From Rhodospirillales bacterium 70-18 (GTDB lineage Bacteria > Pseudomonadota > Alphaproteobacteria > Acetobacterales > Acetobacteraceae), in NCBI GenBank assembly GCA_001899585.1, contig MKWE01000015.1, positions 9,646-73,645 of the forward strand: a stretch of 64,000 nt of DNA. Direction: 5' to 3'. The translations under genes were made by a program, and so were the position numbers. The notes below the pieces were generated by a model that saw only the letters and a program-made list of their open reading frames with translations, ran no database searches and was not told the DNA's origin. The number at the start of each line of letters is the position of its first letter. Positions within the stretch are counted from its first letter, which is position 1. Shown here piece by piece: positions 54,183-64,000 of this stretch.

Positions 54183-54318
54183 AAGAAAGGAAGGATTCTT
54201 TTTTGAAAAAAAGAACCAAAAAACTTTTATTCGTTTAGGAAGTTCTAGATGCTGGGACTCCAGCGAGGAAAAAGTTTTTTTGCCTCTTTTTGTTCACAAG
54301 AAGAAGATCTTCCTTCAC
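54183..54318. repeat. AT-rich nested palindrome, copy D
   Basis: This copy has the same order as copy A: hairpin ending AAAAAAAGAACC, arm CAAAAAACTTTTATTCG, centre about 45 bases, complementary arm, hairpin TTTTTGTTCAC. Unlike the other three copies it lies between two genes on the same strand (ubiE then coaBC). Confidence 0.75.
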
Positions 54319-55070
54319 AACCGCCACCCCGAATGAATCGCCGCGATCCCCCCCGAGAGGATGCGCACCTGCACTCGCGACAGCCCCGCCGCGCGCATCA
54401 TCCCGGCCAGGGTATCGGCGTCGGGGAACATGCGGATGCTTTCGGCGAGGTATTGGTAGCTGTCGGCGTCGCCGGCGAAGGCCTGGCCGAGGCGGGGCAG
54501 CACGCGGAAGGACCAGGCATCGTAGAGCGGCGCCAGGGCGGCGACCTGCACGCGGGAGAATTCCAGGCAGAGGAAGCGGCCGCCGGGGCGGAGCACGCGG
54601 TGGGCCTCGCGCAGCACGGCGTCCTTGTCGGTGCAGTTGCGCAGGCCGAAGGCCATGGAGACGGTGTCCATGCAGGCATCGGGCAGCGGCAGGCGCTCGG
54701 CGTCGGCGGTGAGGAAGGCGAGGTTGGCGGCGAAGCCCTTGGCCATCGCGCGGTCTCGCCCGACCGCGAGCATGGAGGGGTTGATGTCCGACAGGATGGC
54801 CGAGCCGCCGCCGCGCGCCAGCCAGCCGAAGCTGATATCCCCGGTGCCGCCGGCGAGGTCGAGCAGGGTGCGGTGGGGGCGCGGGTCCAGCGCGGTGGCG
54901 AAGACCTGCTTCCAGGCGCGGTGGATGCCGAGCGACATCAGGTCGTTCATCAGGTCGTAGCGCGGGGCCACGCTGTCGAACACCGCGCGGACCAGGGGTT
55001 TTTTGGCCTCCTTGGGCACCTGGCGGAAGCCGAAATCGATGACGTCCTGTGGTCCGGCATTGTCGCTCAT
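54315..55070 (-). CDS. ubiE: Ubiquinone/menaquinone biosynthesis C-methyltransferase
   Basis: This 251-residue SAM-dependent enzyme methylates the C2 position of the benzoquinol ring in the membrane-associated ubiquinone pathway. It begins [37 protein letters not shown] (in part), then has [14 protein letters not shown] for [18 protein letters not shown] and a C-terminal [19 protein letters not shown]. In this genomic position it is next to mutM and coaBC, typical of alphaproteobacteria. Divergent from mutM, with 26 bp between start codons. Confidence 0.96.
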   Translation of the reverse strand: MSDNAGPQDVIDFGFRQVPKEAKKPLVRAVFDSVAPRYDLMNDLMSLGIHRAWKQVFATALDPRPHRTLLDLAGGTGDISFGWLARGGGSAILSDINPSMLAVGRDRAMAKGFAANLAFLTADAERLPLPDACMDTVSMAFGLRNCTDKDAVLREAHRVLRPGGRFLCLEFSRVQVAALAPLYDAWSFRVLPRLGQAFAGDADSYQYLAESIRMFPDADTLAGMMRAAGLSRVQVRILSGGIAAIHSGWRL

Positions 55071-55096
55071 GCGGGCACTCTATAGCGTGCCGGACC

Positions 55097-55936
55097 ATGC
55101 CGGAACTCCCCGAAGTCGAAACCGTGATGCGTGGCCTGCAGGGCGTGCTGGAGGGGCGGGTGATCCGGCGCGCGGCGGTGCACCGGGCGGGGCTGCGCTG
55201 GCCGTTTCCGCCCGGGCTGGCCGAGCGGCTGACCGGGGCGCGGGTGCTGGGGTTCCGCCGGCGGGCCAAATACATGCTGATGCGCCTCGGGGGCGAGGAC
55301 AGCGTGCTGATCCATCTGGGCATGTCCGGGCGGATGCTGATCGGCCCCGCCCTGCCCAACGCGGCGCCCGCGCATGAGCACATGACGCTGGAGACCGAGG
55401 AGGGGGTGCGGGTGGGCTTCATCGACCCGCGCCGGTTCGGCTCCGTGGACCTGATGCCGACGGAGATGGAGGACTCCCACCGCCTGCTGGCCGGGCTGGG
55501 GCCGGAGCCGCTGGGGGAGGGGTTCAACGCCGCGATGCTGTCAGCGGCGCTGGCCGGGCGGCGGACGCCGATCAAGGCGGCGCTGCTGGACCAGGGGACG
55601 GTGGCGGGGCTGGGCAATATATATGTGTGCGAGGCGCTGTTCCGGGCCGGGATCTCGCCGCGCCGGCTGGCCGGGAGCGTGGGCGGGGCGCGGGCGGCGC
55701 GGCTGGTGCGCGAGATCAAGGCGACGCTCACCGAGGCGATCGCGGCCGGCGGGTCCAGCCTGCGGGACTATGTGCAGCCGGACGGGGAGCTGGGGTATTT
55801 CCAGCACGCCTGGAAGGTGTATGGCCGCGAGGGCGAGCCCTGCGCGCATTGCCCGGGGCTGCCGGGCTGTGCCGGGGTGGCGCGGCTGGTGCAGGCGGGG
55901 CGCAGCACGTTCTATTGCCCGCGCACCCAGCGCTAG
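55097..55936 (+). CDS. mutM: Formamidopyrimidine-DNA glycosylase, altered zinc finger
   Basis: This 279-residue base-excision repair glycosylase cleaves oxidised purines such as 8-oxoguanine. The mature N-terminal PELPEVETV (Pro1 nucleophile, Glu2) starts at ATG 55097. Other landmarks are Lys in [11 protein letters not shown] region, DPRRFGS, and the H2TH segment [12 protein letters not shown]. The C-terminal zinc finger has Cys in [12 protein letters not shown] and FYCPRTQR. The usual last CxxC reads C-PR-T, so one ligand is replaced by Thr, possibly compensated by the extra Cys in PGC. It is divergent from ubiE. Confidence 0.93.
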   Translation: MPELPEVETVMRGLQGVLEGRVIRRAAVHRAGLRWPFPPGLAERLTGARVLGFRRRAKYMLMRLGGEDSVLIHLGMSGRMLIGPALPNAAPAHEHMTLETEEGVRVGFIDPRRFGSVDLMPTEMEDSHRLLAGLGPEPLGEGFNAAMLSAALAGRRTPIKAALLDQGTVAGLGNIYVCEALFRAGISPRRLAGSVGGARAARLVREIKATLTEAIAAGGSSLRDYVQPDGELGYFQHAWKVYGREGEPCAHCPGLPGCAGVARLVQAGRSTFYCPRTQR

Positions 55937-55969
55937 CTAGAACCGCCTCGCATTCTGAAGGAGCGCGAG

Positions 55970-56743
55970 ATGCCGGACATGATCCTGGTTGAGACGCAGG
56001 GGGCGGTCGGCCTGATCCGGCTGAACCGGCCGCAGGCGCTGAACGCGCTGTGCGACCAGCTGATGGACGAGCTGGGCACGCAGCTGCTGGCGTTCGACGC
56101 CGATCCGGCGATCGCGGCCATCGTGCTGACCGGCTCGGAGAAGGCGTTCGCCGCCGGGGCGGACATCAAGGAGATGAAGGACCGCTCGTATCCCAATGTT
56201 TTCCTGCACGATTTCATCGGCGGGCGGTGGGAGACGGTGCTGCAGGTCAAAAAGCCGGTGATCGCCGCGGTGGCCGGCTTCGCGCTGGGCGGCGGCTGCG
56301 AGCTGGCGATGATGTGCGACATGATCATCGCCGCCGATACCGCGAAGTTCGGGCAGCCGGAGATCAACCTGGGGGTGATCCCGGGGGCAGGCGGCAGCCA
56401 GCGGCTGACCCGCGCGGTGGGCAAGTCCAAGGCGATGGAGATGGTGCTGACCGGGCGGATGATGGACGCGGCGGAGGCGGAGCGGGCCAACCTGGTGACG
56501 CGGGTGGTGCCGGCCGACATGCTGATCGCCGAGGCCGTGAAGATCGGCTCCAAGATCGCCGCACTGTCGTCGGTGGCGGTGGCGATGGGCAAGGAGGCGG
56601 TGAACCGCGCCTTCGAGAGCACGCTGGTGGAAGGCGTGCGGTTCGAGCGGCGGCTGTTCCTGTCGCTGTTCGGCACGCCGGACCAGCGCGAGGGCATGGC
56701 GGCCTTCGCCGAGAAGCGCAAGCCGAGCTTCGGACGGGGGTGA
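55970..56743 (+). CDS. Enoyl-CoA hydratase
   Basis: This 257-residue crotonase hydrates trans-2-enoyl-CoA. Family features are [24 protein letters not shown] (in part), [50 protein letters not shown] and catalytic Glu in the PEINLG and AGGSQR region. It follows mutM by 33 bp and precedes rpsT, an arrangement common in alphaproteobacteria. Function of the linkage is unknown. Confidence 0.94.
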   Translation: MPDMILVETQGAVGLIRLNRPQALNALCDQLMDELGTQLLAFDADPAIAAIVLTGSEKAFAAGADIKEMKDRSYPNVFLHDFIGGRWETVLQVKKPVIAAVAGFALGGGCELAMMCDMIIAADTAKFGQPEINLGVIPGAGGSQRLTRAVGKSKAMEMVLTGRMMDAAEAERANLVTRVVPADMLIAEAVKIGSKIAALSSVAVAMGKEAVNRAFESTLVEGVRFERRLFLSLFGTPDQREGMAAFAEKRKPSFGRG

Positions 56744-56899
56744 CGCCCTCCGGCCCGTGGCGCGGGGGCGGGTTGCCCTGCGGCGGGGCCTGGTTTCTTG
56801 ACTCCGCCGCGGCCTGTGCCTAGAACCGCCCCCTTGCCCGTATCGCCTGCCGGATGGTTTCTGTCCGGTCGGTTTTCCCCCTGTGTCTGAAGAGATCCA

Positions 56900-57169
56900 A
56901 TGGCCAATACTGCTTCGGCGCGTAAGCGCATCCGCCAGAACGAGCGCCGCAACGAGCGCAACACCGCCCGCCGGTCCCGCGTGCGCACCTTCGTGAAGAA
57001 GGTCGAGGAAGCGATCGCCGGTGGCGACAAGGCGGCCGCGGCCGAGGCGCTGCGGGTGGCGCAGCCGGAGATGCAGCGTGGCACCACGAAGGGTGTGACG
57101 CACAAGAACACGGTGGCGCGCAAGCTGTCGCGTCTTTCGGCCCGAATCAAGGCGCTGGCCGTCAACTGA
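56900..57169 (+). CDS. rpsT: 30S ribosomal protein S20
   Basis: This 89-residue basic helical protein binds the 16S rRNA. The sequence [20 protein letters not shown] and the C-terminal [21 protein letters not shown] are diagnostic. It has its own upstream region of about 150 bp and precedes dnaA. Its stop is followed by a GC-rich hairpin (about 57178-57201) without a T-run. Confidence 0.97.
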   Translation: MANTASARKRIRQNERRNERNTARRSRVRTFVKKVEEAIAGGDKAAAAEALRVAQPEMQRGTTKGVTHKNTVARKLSRLSARIKALAVN

Positions 57170-57563
57170 GGCCCGGCCCGGGGGTGCGACGCCGCCCCCG
57201 GCCTGGTTCCTGCTTCCCGCGATGTTGTGGGGATCGGGCCGGTCGGGGCAGTTCGACGCACCTTTCAGGCACATACGCGGCGATGTTCATGCGCGATGTG
57301 GTCGCGCGCAAGTAAGCATGAATGATTACTTGGTTTGTCGCGCCGCGGTATAGGTAGTATTGCGAGGCATCGATTTTCGATTGCCTCGCCACCTGAATCC
57401 CCCTAATCATTACTGGCCGGCGACCCGCTGGGTTCCTGGTTCCGTCCAATATCTTCGTCCGCCCGCATGAAGGGTGGGGCCTGAAACTGCGCGCCGACGG
57501 CACCCGCCGGCGCGATGGGGTGAGTGTATCGTGGTTAATGGCGGGGTCGAGCGGGAGGCGGGC
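57170..57563. other. 394-bp rpsT-dnaA intergenic region
   Basis: This gap holds no gene. It has a hairpin after rpsT (57178-57201), an AT-rich centre, an inverted repeat CAAGTAA-N10-TTACTTG (57309-57332) and a second, GCGAGGCA...TTGCCTCGC (57362-57389). I do not see a TTATCCACA-type DnaA box, so whether the origin lies here is open. It probably carries the dnaA promoter. Confidence 0.6.
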
Positions 57564-59030
57564 ATGATGGCGGAACAGGCAGTTCCTGCGGAGCCGCAGC
57601 TTGCCGCCCAGTGGGCCCGCGTGCGCGGCCGCCTGCAGCAGGAGGTCGGCGACGTCGAATACCGCACCTGGCTGCGGCAGATGACGCTGGTGGGGCTGCA
57701 TGGCGACGAGATCACCGTGACGCTGCCGTCGCGCTTCCTGCGCGACTGGGTGCGTAGCCATTACGGCGACCGGCTGAGCACGCTGTGGCAGGCGGAGAAC
57801 CGGCGGGTGCGCCGGGTGGAGTTGCGGTTCGGCGGCCTGACGCTGGTGGGCAGCCAGCCGCCGGCCGAGGAGGCGGCGAACGGCCCGGCGCTGGCGGAAT
57901 CCGCGAGCCCCCCGGCGCCGGTTGCCGAAGTGGCGCGCGGCGAAGTGGCGCGGGGTGAGGCGGGCCGGGGCGAGGAGCGGGCCGAGCGGGCGGTGGATGG
58001 CGGGCTGCTGGATCCGCGCTTCTCGTTCGACAGCTTTGTGGTCGGCAAGCCGAACGAATTCGCCTATGCCTGCGCCCGCCGGGTGGCCGATGCGCCGGCC
58101 AGCCATGGCTTCAACCCGCTGTTCCTGTATGGCGGCGTCGGCCTGGGCAAGACCCACCTGATGAACGCCATCGCCTGGGACCTGACCGACAGCGCCCGGC
58201 CGGGCGGGCCGGTCAGCGTGGCCTATATGTCGGCCGAGAAGTTCATGTACCGCTTCATCGCGGCGATCCGCAGCAAGTCCACCATGGAGTTCAAGGAGGA
58301 GCTGCGCAGCGTCGATGTGCTGATGATCGACGACCTGCAGTTCCTGATCGGGAAGGATACGACCCAGGAGGAGTTCTTCCACACCTTCAACGCGCTGGTC
58401 GATGCCGGCAAGCAGATCGTGGTGTCGGCCGACAAGTCGCCCTCCGATCTGAGCGGGCTTGAGGAGCGGGTGCGCACGCGGCTGGGCTGCGGCATGGTGG
58501 CCGATCTGCACGCGACCACGTACGAGCTGCGCATCTCCATCCTGGAGGCCAAGGCGGCGCGCGCCGGGGTGCCGGTGCCGCAGAAGGTGCTGGAGTTCCT
58601 GGCGCACAAGATCACCAGCAACGTGCGTGAGCTGGAAGGCGCGCTGAACCGGCTGATCGCGCATGCCAACCTGTTCGGCCGCGCGGTGACGCTGGAGGCC
58701 ACCCAGGAGGTGCTGCACGACATCCTCAAGGCGCATGACCGGCGGGTGACGATCGAGGAGATCCAGCGCCGGGTGTCCGAGCACTGGAACATCCGGCTGA
58801 CCGACATGTCCTCCGCCCGGCGGGCGCGCGCGGTGGCCCGGCCGCGGCAGGTGGCGATGTACCTGGCCAAGCAACTCACCAGCCGCTCCCTGCCCGAGAT
58901 CGGCCGCAAGTTCGGCAACCGCGACCACACCACGGTGATGCATGCGGTGAGCCGGGTGGCCGAACTGATGGCGGTGGACAGTTCCTTCGCCGAGGATGTG
59001 GAGTTGCTGCGCCGGATGCTTGAATCCTAG
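57564..59030 (+). CDS. dnaA: Chromosomal replication initiator protein DnaA
   Basis: This 488-residue AAA+ protein binds DnaA boxes and opens the origin. Domain I is about 10-90 (WARVRGRLQQEVGDVEYRTWLRQM in part), a linker with a 15-bp repeat is about 115-150, and the AAA+ domain has Walker A LYGGVGLGKTHL, Walker B MIDDLQF. Domain IV has the DnaA signature VAMYLAKQLTSRSLPEIGRKFGNRDHTTVMHAV (in part). ATG 57564 has GGAGG upstream. It is followed by dnaN and recF, as in the ancestral origin region. Confidence 0.97.
   Translation: MMAEQAVPAEPQLAAQWARVRGRLQQEVGDVEYRTWLRQMTLVGLHGDEITVTLPSRFLRDWVRSHYGDRLSTLWQAENRRVRRVELRFGGLTLVGSQPPAEEAANGPALAESASPPAPVAEVARGEVARGEAGRGEERAERAVDGGLLDPRFSFDSFVVGKPNEFAYACARRVADAPASHGFNPLFLYGGVGLGKTHLMNAIAWDLTDSARPGGPVSVAYMSAEKFMYRFIAAIRSKSTMEFKEELRSVDVLMIDDLQFLIGKDTTQEEFFHTFNALVDAGKQIVVSADKSPSDLSGLEERVRTRLGCGMVADLHATTYELRISILEAKAARAGVPVPQKVLEFLAHKITSNVRELEGALNRLIAHANLFGRAVTLEATQEVLHDILKAHDRRVTIEEIQRRVSEHWNIRLTDMSSARRARAVARPRQVAMYLAKQLTSRSLPEIGRKFGNRDHTTVMHAVSRVAELMAVDSSFAEDVELLRRMLES
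57927..57971 (+). repeat. In-frame 15-bp repeat, three units (DnaA linker)
   Basis: Units encode EVARG-EVARG-EAGRG in the linker domain of DnaA. The linker tolerates length change, so a neutral expansion is plausible. Confidence 0.85.
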
Positions 59031-59143
59031 GCGAATCCCGGCTTTGCGGCGTATCACCGGGTTGCTACAGTGGACGACCGATTCGCTGGCGCGGGGGCTC
59101 GCCTGTCCAGCTTACCCAGAGGCCGGTCCAAGAGGATGACCCG

Positions 59144-60268
59144 ATGAAGTTCAAGGCCGACCGCGCGACCCTTCTGCGGGCGCTTGCCCATGTGCAGAGC
59201 GTGGTGGAGAAGCGCAACACCATCCCCATCCTCGCCAACGTCATGATCGCCGTGCGCGACGGCAAGCTGACCCTGACCGCCACCGACATGGAAATCGCCG
59301 TCGTCGAGGACGTGGCCGCCGCCACCAGCCGCAACGGCGCCTGCACCGCGCCGGCCTCCACGCTGTACGAGATCGTGCGCAAGCTGCCCGACGGCGCGGA
59401 GGTGGAGCTGGACTGCCCGGGCGGGGACGCGCAGCTCGCGCTGCGGGCCGGGCGCTATGCGACCAGCCTGGTGGTGCTGCCGACCGAGGATTTTCCCTCG
59501 ATGACCGCCGGCACGCTGCCGCATAAATTCGCCTTGCCGGCGCATACGCTGCGCGCGCTGATCGATCGCACGCGCTTCGCCATCAGCACCGAGGAAACCC
59601 GCTACTACCTCAACGGCATCTACTTGCATGCCGGCGAGAGCGACGGCGTGCCGGTGCTGCGCGCGGTGGCCACCGACGGCCACCGGCTGGCCCGGGTGGA
59701 GGAGCCGCTGCCGGAGGGCGCGGCCTCGATGCCCGGCGTGATCGTGCCGCGCAAGACCATCAACGAACTGCGCAAGCTGCTGGACGAGGTGACCTCGGAT
59801 GTGGAGGTGGCGCTGTCGGACACCCGCATCCAGTTCCGCGTCGGCGCCATCACGCTGACCAGCAAGCTGATCGACGGCACCTTCCCGGAATACGAGCGGG
59901 TGATCCCGCGCGACAACGACAAGGTGCTGCGCGTCGGCAAGAAGGACTTCTCCGACGCGGTGGCGCGCGTGGCGGCGATTTCGTCGGAGCGTTCGCGCCC
60001 GGTGAAGCTGTCGCTGGCGCGCGACCTGCTGGTGCTGTCCGCCTCCAGCCCCGAGCAGGGGACGGCGACCGAGGAACTGGACGGCGACCGGGTGAAATAC
60101 GAGTCCGGCCCGCTGGAGATCGGCTTCCAGGCGCGCTACCTCAACGACATCACCGACCAGATCACCGACCAGGTGGAGTTCCGCTTCGCCGACGGCGCCG
60201 CCCCCACCGTGGTGCAGGATGCCGCGGACAGCAGCGCGCTGTATGTGCTGATGCCGATGAGGGTCTGA
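59144..60268 (+). CDS. dnaN: DNA polymerase III beta sliding clamp
   Basis: This 374-residue protein forms the dimeric ring that tethers polymerase to DNA. Three clamp domains are visible: MKFKADRATLLRALAHVQSV at the N-terminus, LIDRTRFAISTEETRYYLNGIYL (in part) in domain 2, and a domain-3 C-terminus ending ALYVLMPMRV. It lies 114 bp after dnaA, which is the standard order. Confidence 0.97.
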   Translation: MKFKADRATLLRALAHVQSVVEKRNTIPILANVMIAVRDGKLTLTATDMEIAVVEDVAAATSRNGACTAPASTLYEIVRKLPDGAEVELDCPGGDAQLALRAGRYATSLVVLPTEDFPSMTAGTLPHKFALPAHTLRALIDRTRFAISTEETRYYLNGIYLHAGESDGVPVLRAVATDGHRLARVEEPLPEGAASMPGVIVPRKTINELRKLLDEVTSDVEVALSDTRIQFRVGAITLTSKLIDGTFPEYERVIPRDNDKVLRVGKKDFSDAVARVAAISSERSRPVKLSLARDLLVLSASSPEQGTATEELDGDRVKYESGPLEIGFQARYLNDITDQITDQVEFRFADGAAPTVVQDAADSSALYVLMPMRV

Positions 60269-60297
60269 CGACGGCGGGCCAGACTCGCCCGCCCGCC

Positions 60298-61431
60298 GTG
60301 CCCGCGCTGCGCCTGCTGCGCCTCAGCCTCAGCCAGTTCCGCAGCTATGCGAGGCTGACCTGGCAGCCGGCCGGGCGGATCGTGGTGATCGCCGGCGCCA
60401 ATGGCAGCGGCAAGACCAACCTGCTGGAGGCGATCTCGCTGCTGGTGCCCGGCCGTGGGCTGCGCGGCGCGCGGATCGGCGACCTGGTGCGCCGTGGCGC
60501 CACTGCCTGGGCCGTGAACGGCCGCTTCGCCACGCCCGAGGGGCCGGTGGAGATCGCCACCGGCACCCCGCCCGATGGGCCGGCCGACCGGCGGGTGTTC
60601 CGGCTCGATGGGGTGGCGCCGCGCAGCCAGGCGGAGTTGGCCGCCCATGCCGCCGCGGTGTGGCTGACGCCGCAGATGGACCGGCTGTTCCAGGAGGGGC
60701 CTTCCGGCCGGCGGCGCTTCCTTGACCGGCTGACCTTTGCGCTGGAGCCCGGCCATGCCCGCGAGGTGGCGGCGTTCGACACCGCGATGGCGCAGCGCAA
60801 CCGCCTGCTGGCGGAGCGGCGGGACGACCGGGCCTGGCTGGCCGGGCTGGAGGAGTCCATGGCGCGCCACGCGGTGGCTGCGACCGCCGCGCGCATGGGG
60901 CTGGTGGCGCGGCTGAACGCGACGCCGGCCGGTGCTTTTCCGCAGGCCCGGATGGCGCTGCTGTGCCCGATCGCGGCGCGGCTGGCCGAGCGCCCGGCGC
61001 TGGAGGTGGAGGACTGGCTGCGCGGCGCCCTGGAGGCCGGGCGCGGGGCGGATGCGGCCAGCGGTTCCTCCGCCCTGGGCGCGCACCGCGCCGATATGGG
61101 CCTGGAGGATGCCGCCAGCGGCCTGCCGGCGGCACTGGCCAGCACTGGCCAGCAGAAAGCGCTGCTGATCGGCGTGGTGCTGGCCCATGCCGCGTTGCTG
61201 GCCGAGGCGCGCGGGGCGGCGCCGCTGCTGCTGCTGGACGAGCCGGTGGTGCATCTGGACGCGGGCCGCCGCGCCGCCCTGTTCGCGGCCCTCGTCGCCG
61301 GGCCGGCGCAGTGTTTCATGACCGGTACGGACAGCGATGTGTTCGCGCCGTTGCGTGGGGTCGCGGAGGGGGTGCGCACCGGGGACGAGGGGCTGGATGC
61401 CGATCCGGCGTTTCCGGCGCCAGGGGCCTGA
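60298..61431 (+). CDS. recF: DNA replication/repair protein RecF
   Basis: This 377-residue SMC-like ATPase helps load RecA at gaps. It begins at GTG 60298 with LRLLRLSLSQFRSYARLTW, then Walker A GANGSGKTNLLEAIS, a signature LASTGQQKALLIGVVL (in part) and Walker B PLLLLDEPVVHLD. It starts 30 bp after dnaN. Some Ala/Arg-rich stretches in the middle are longer than usual but the frame is intact. Confidence 0.95.
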   Translation: MPALRLLRLSLSQFRSYARLTWQPAGRIVVIAGANGSGKTNLLEAISLLVPGRGLRGARIGDLVRRGATAWAVNGRFATPEGPVEIATGTPPDGPADRRVFRLDGVAPRSQAELAAHAAAVWLTPQMDRLFQEGPSGRRRFLDRLTFALEPGHAREVAAFDTAMAQRNRLLAERRDDRAWLAGLEESMARHAVAATAARMGLVARLNATPAGAFPQARMALLCPIAARLAERPALEVEDWLRGALEAGRGADAASGSSALGAHRADMGLEDAASGLPAALASTGQQKALLIGVVLAHAALLAEARGAAPLLLLDEPVVHLDAGRRAALFAALVAGPAQCFMTGTDSDVFAPLRGVAEGVRTGDEGLDADPAFPAPGA

Positions 61432-61460
61432 GCGGCGCTGCCCCGCGCCCCGCCCATATA

Positions 61461-61543
61461 TGAAGTATCGGGGGCCGAGCCCCTGGACCTCGATATTTTA
61501 AGCCATGATATCTCAAAGGGTTGAGGTCCAGGGGCTCGGCCCC
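61461..61543. repeat. GC-rich dispersed repeat, copy 2, with inverted second arm
   Basis: A copy of the TGAAGTAT-GGGGGCCGAGCCCC-TGGACCTC segment (61461-61491) is followed 31 bp later by its reverse complement (61523-61543), giving a 21-bp perfect inverted repeat. It lies in the recF-gyrB gap. The single-arm relative is at 4683. The rest of the gap (61432-61685) shows no gene. Confidence 0.8.
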
Positions 61544-61646
61544 TGGCGGGTCCGGGCAGAGCCCGGCGCCTGCCTTTGCCTTGCCGCCCTCCGTCCCCGC
61601 CGCATCCGGCGACGGAGGTGGCTAAATCCGCGCATCTGCTCTATAA

Positions 61647-64000
<2,354 letters not shown>

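Overview
The window is very GC-rich DNA (about 70 % by eye) with dense, mostly operonic genes and no rRNA, tRNA, IS element, prophage or CRISPR array that I could find. The gene content points to an alphaproteobacterium of the Rhodospirillales, most likely an Acetobacteraceae-type organism. The signs are a split F0 ATP synthase operon with b and b' subunits, a coaBC-ubiE-mutM-ech-rpsT-dnaA-dnaN-recF-gyrB chromosome-replication block, Hint-type surface proteins, and PHB genes. This assignment rests on synteny and protein style, not on a database search.

Layout. 0-4.6 kb: an iron-type ABC importer (5' end cut off) with a class V PLP enzyme. 4.8-7.3 kb: a metallophosphoesterase, an atypical response regulator and a decayed PHB-depolymerase fragment. 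7.3-11.6 kb: tkt-gap-pgk on the minus strand. 11.7-22.9 kb: mixed transport and amino-group metabolism, including a flavin reductase, a class IV aminotransferase, an AtzG/AtzE-like amidase pair, GreB, an ABC exporter, acyl-CoA and acyl-transfer genes and a class III aminotransferase. 23.1-25.8 kb: atpI-atpB-atpE-atpF'-atpF, ending in a strong terminator. 25.8-34.4 kb: hldE, then an oxygen-response block (ompW, hemN, an FNR-type regulator, pta-ackA, a CitE-like lyase) with FNR boxes. 34.4-36.6 kb: a visibly lower-GC two-gene insert for polysaccharide acetylation and sulfation. 36.7-43.1 kb: a glutamate-synthase-like protein and a sulfonate/nitrate-type ABC operon with a TPR protein in the middle. 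43.1-49.7 kb: an FNR box followed by an orphan terminator (candidate sRNA), then a sensor kinase, a degenerate Hint protein, an exported Pro-rich protein and a GGDEF-EAL protein. 49.8-52.8 kb: phbA, a MarR-GNAT fusion and phbB. 52.9-64 kb: coaBC, ubiE, mutM, ech, rpsT, dnaA, dnaN, recF and gyrB (3' end cut off), so the window probably lies near the replication origin.

How the genes work together. The FNR-type regulator keeps four cysteines suited to an oxygen-sensing Fe-S cluster. Near-perfect TTGAT/C-N4-ATCAA boxes lie before its own gene, between ompW and hemN, and at 43.1 kb, so the window shows part of one oxygen-responsive regulon. PHB synthesis genes and a dead depolymerase fragment occur together.

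The main unexplained structures are four AT-rich nested palindromes between genes, a GC-rich inverted repeat, and 15- or 18-bp in-frame tandem repeats in six unrelated genes.
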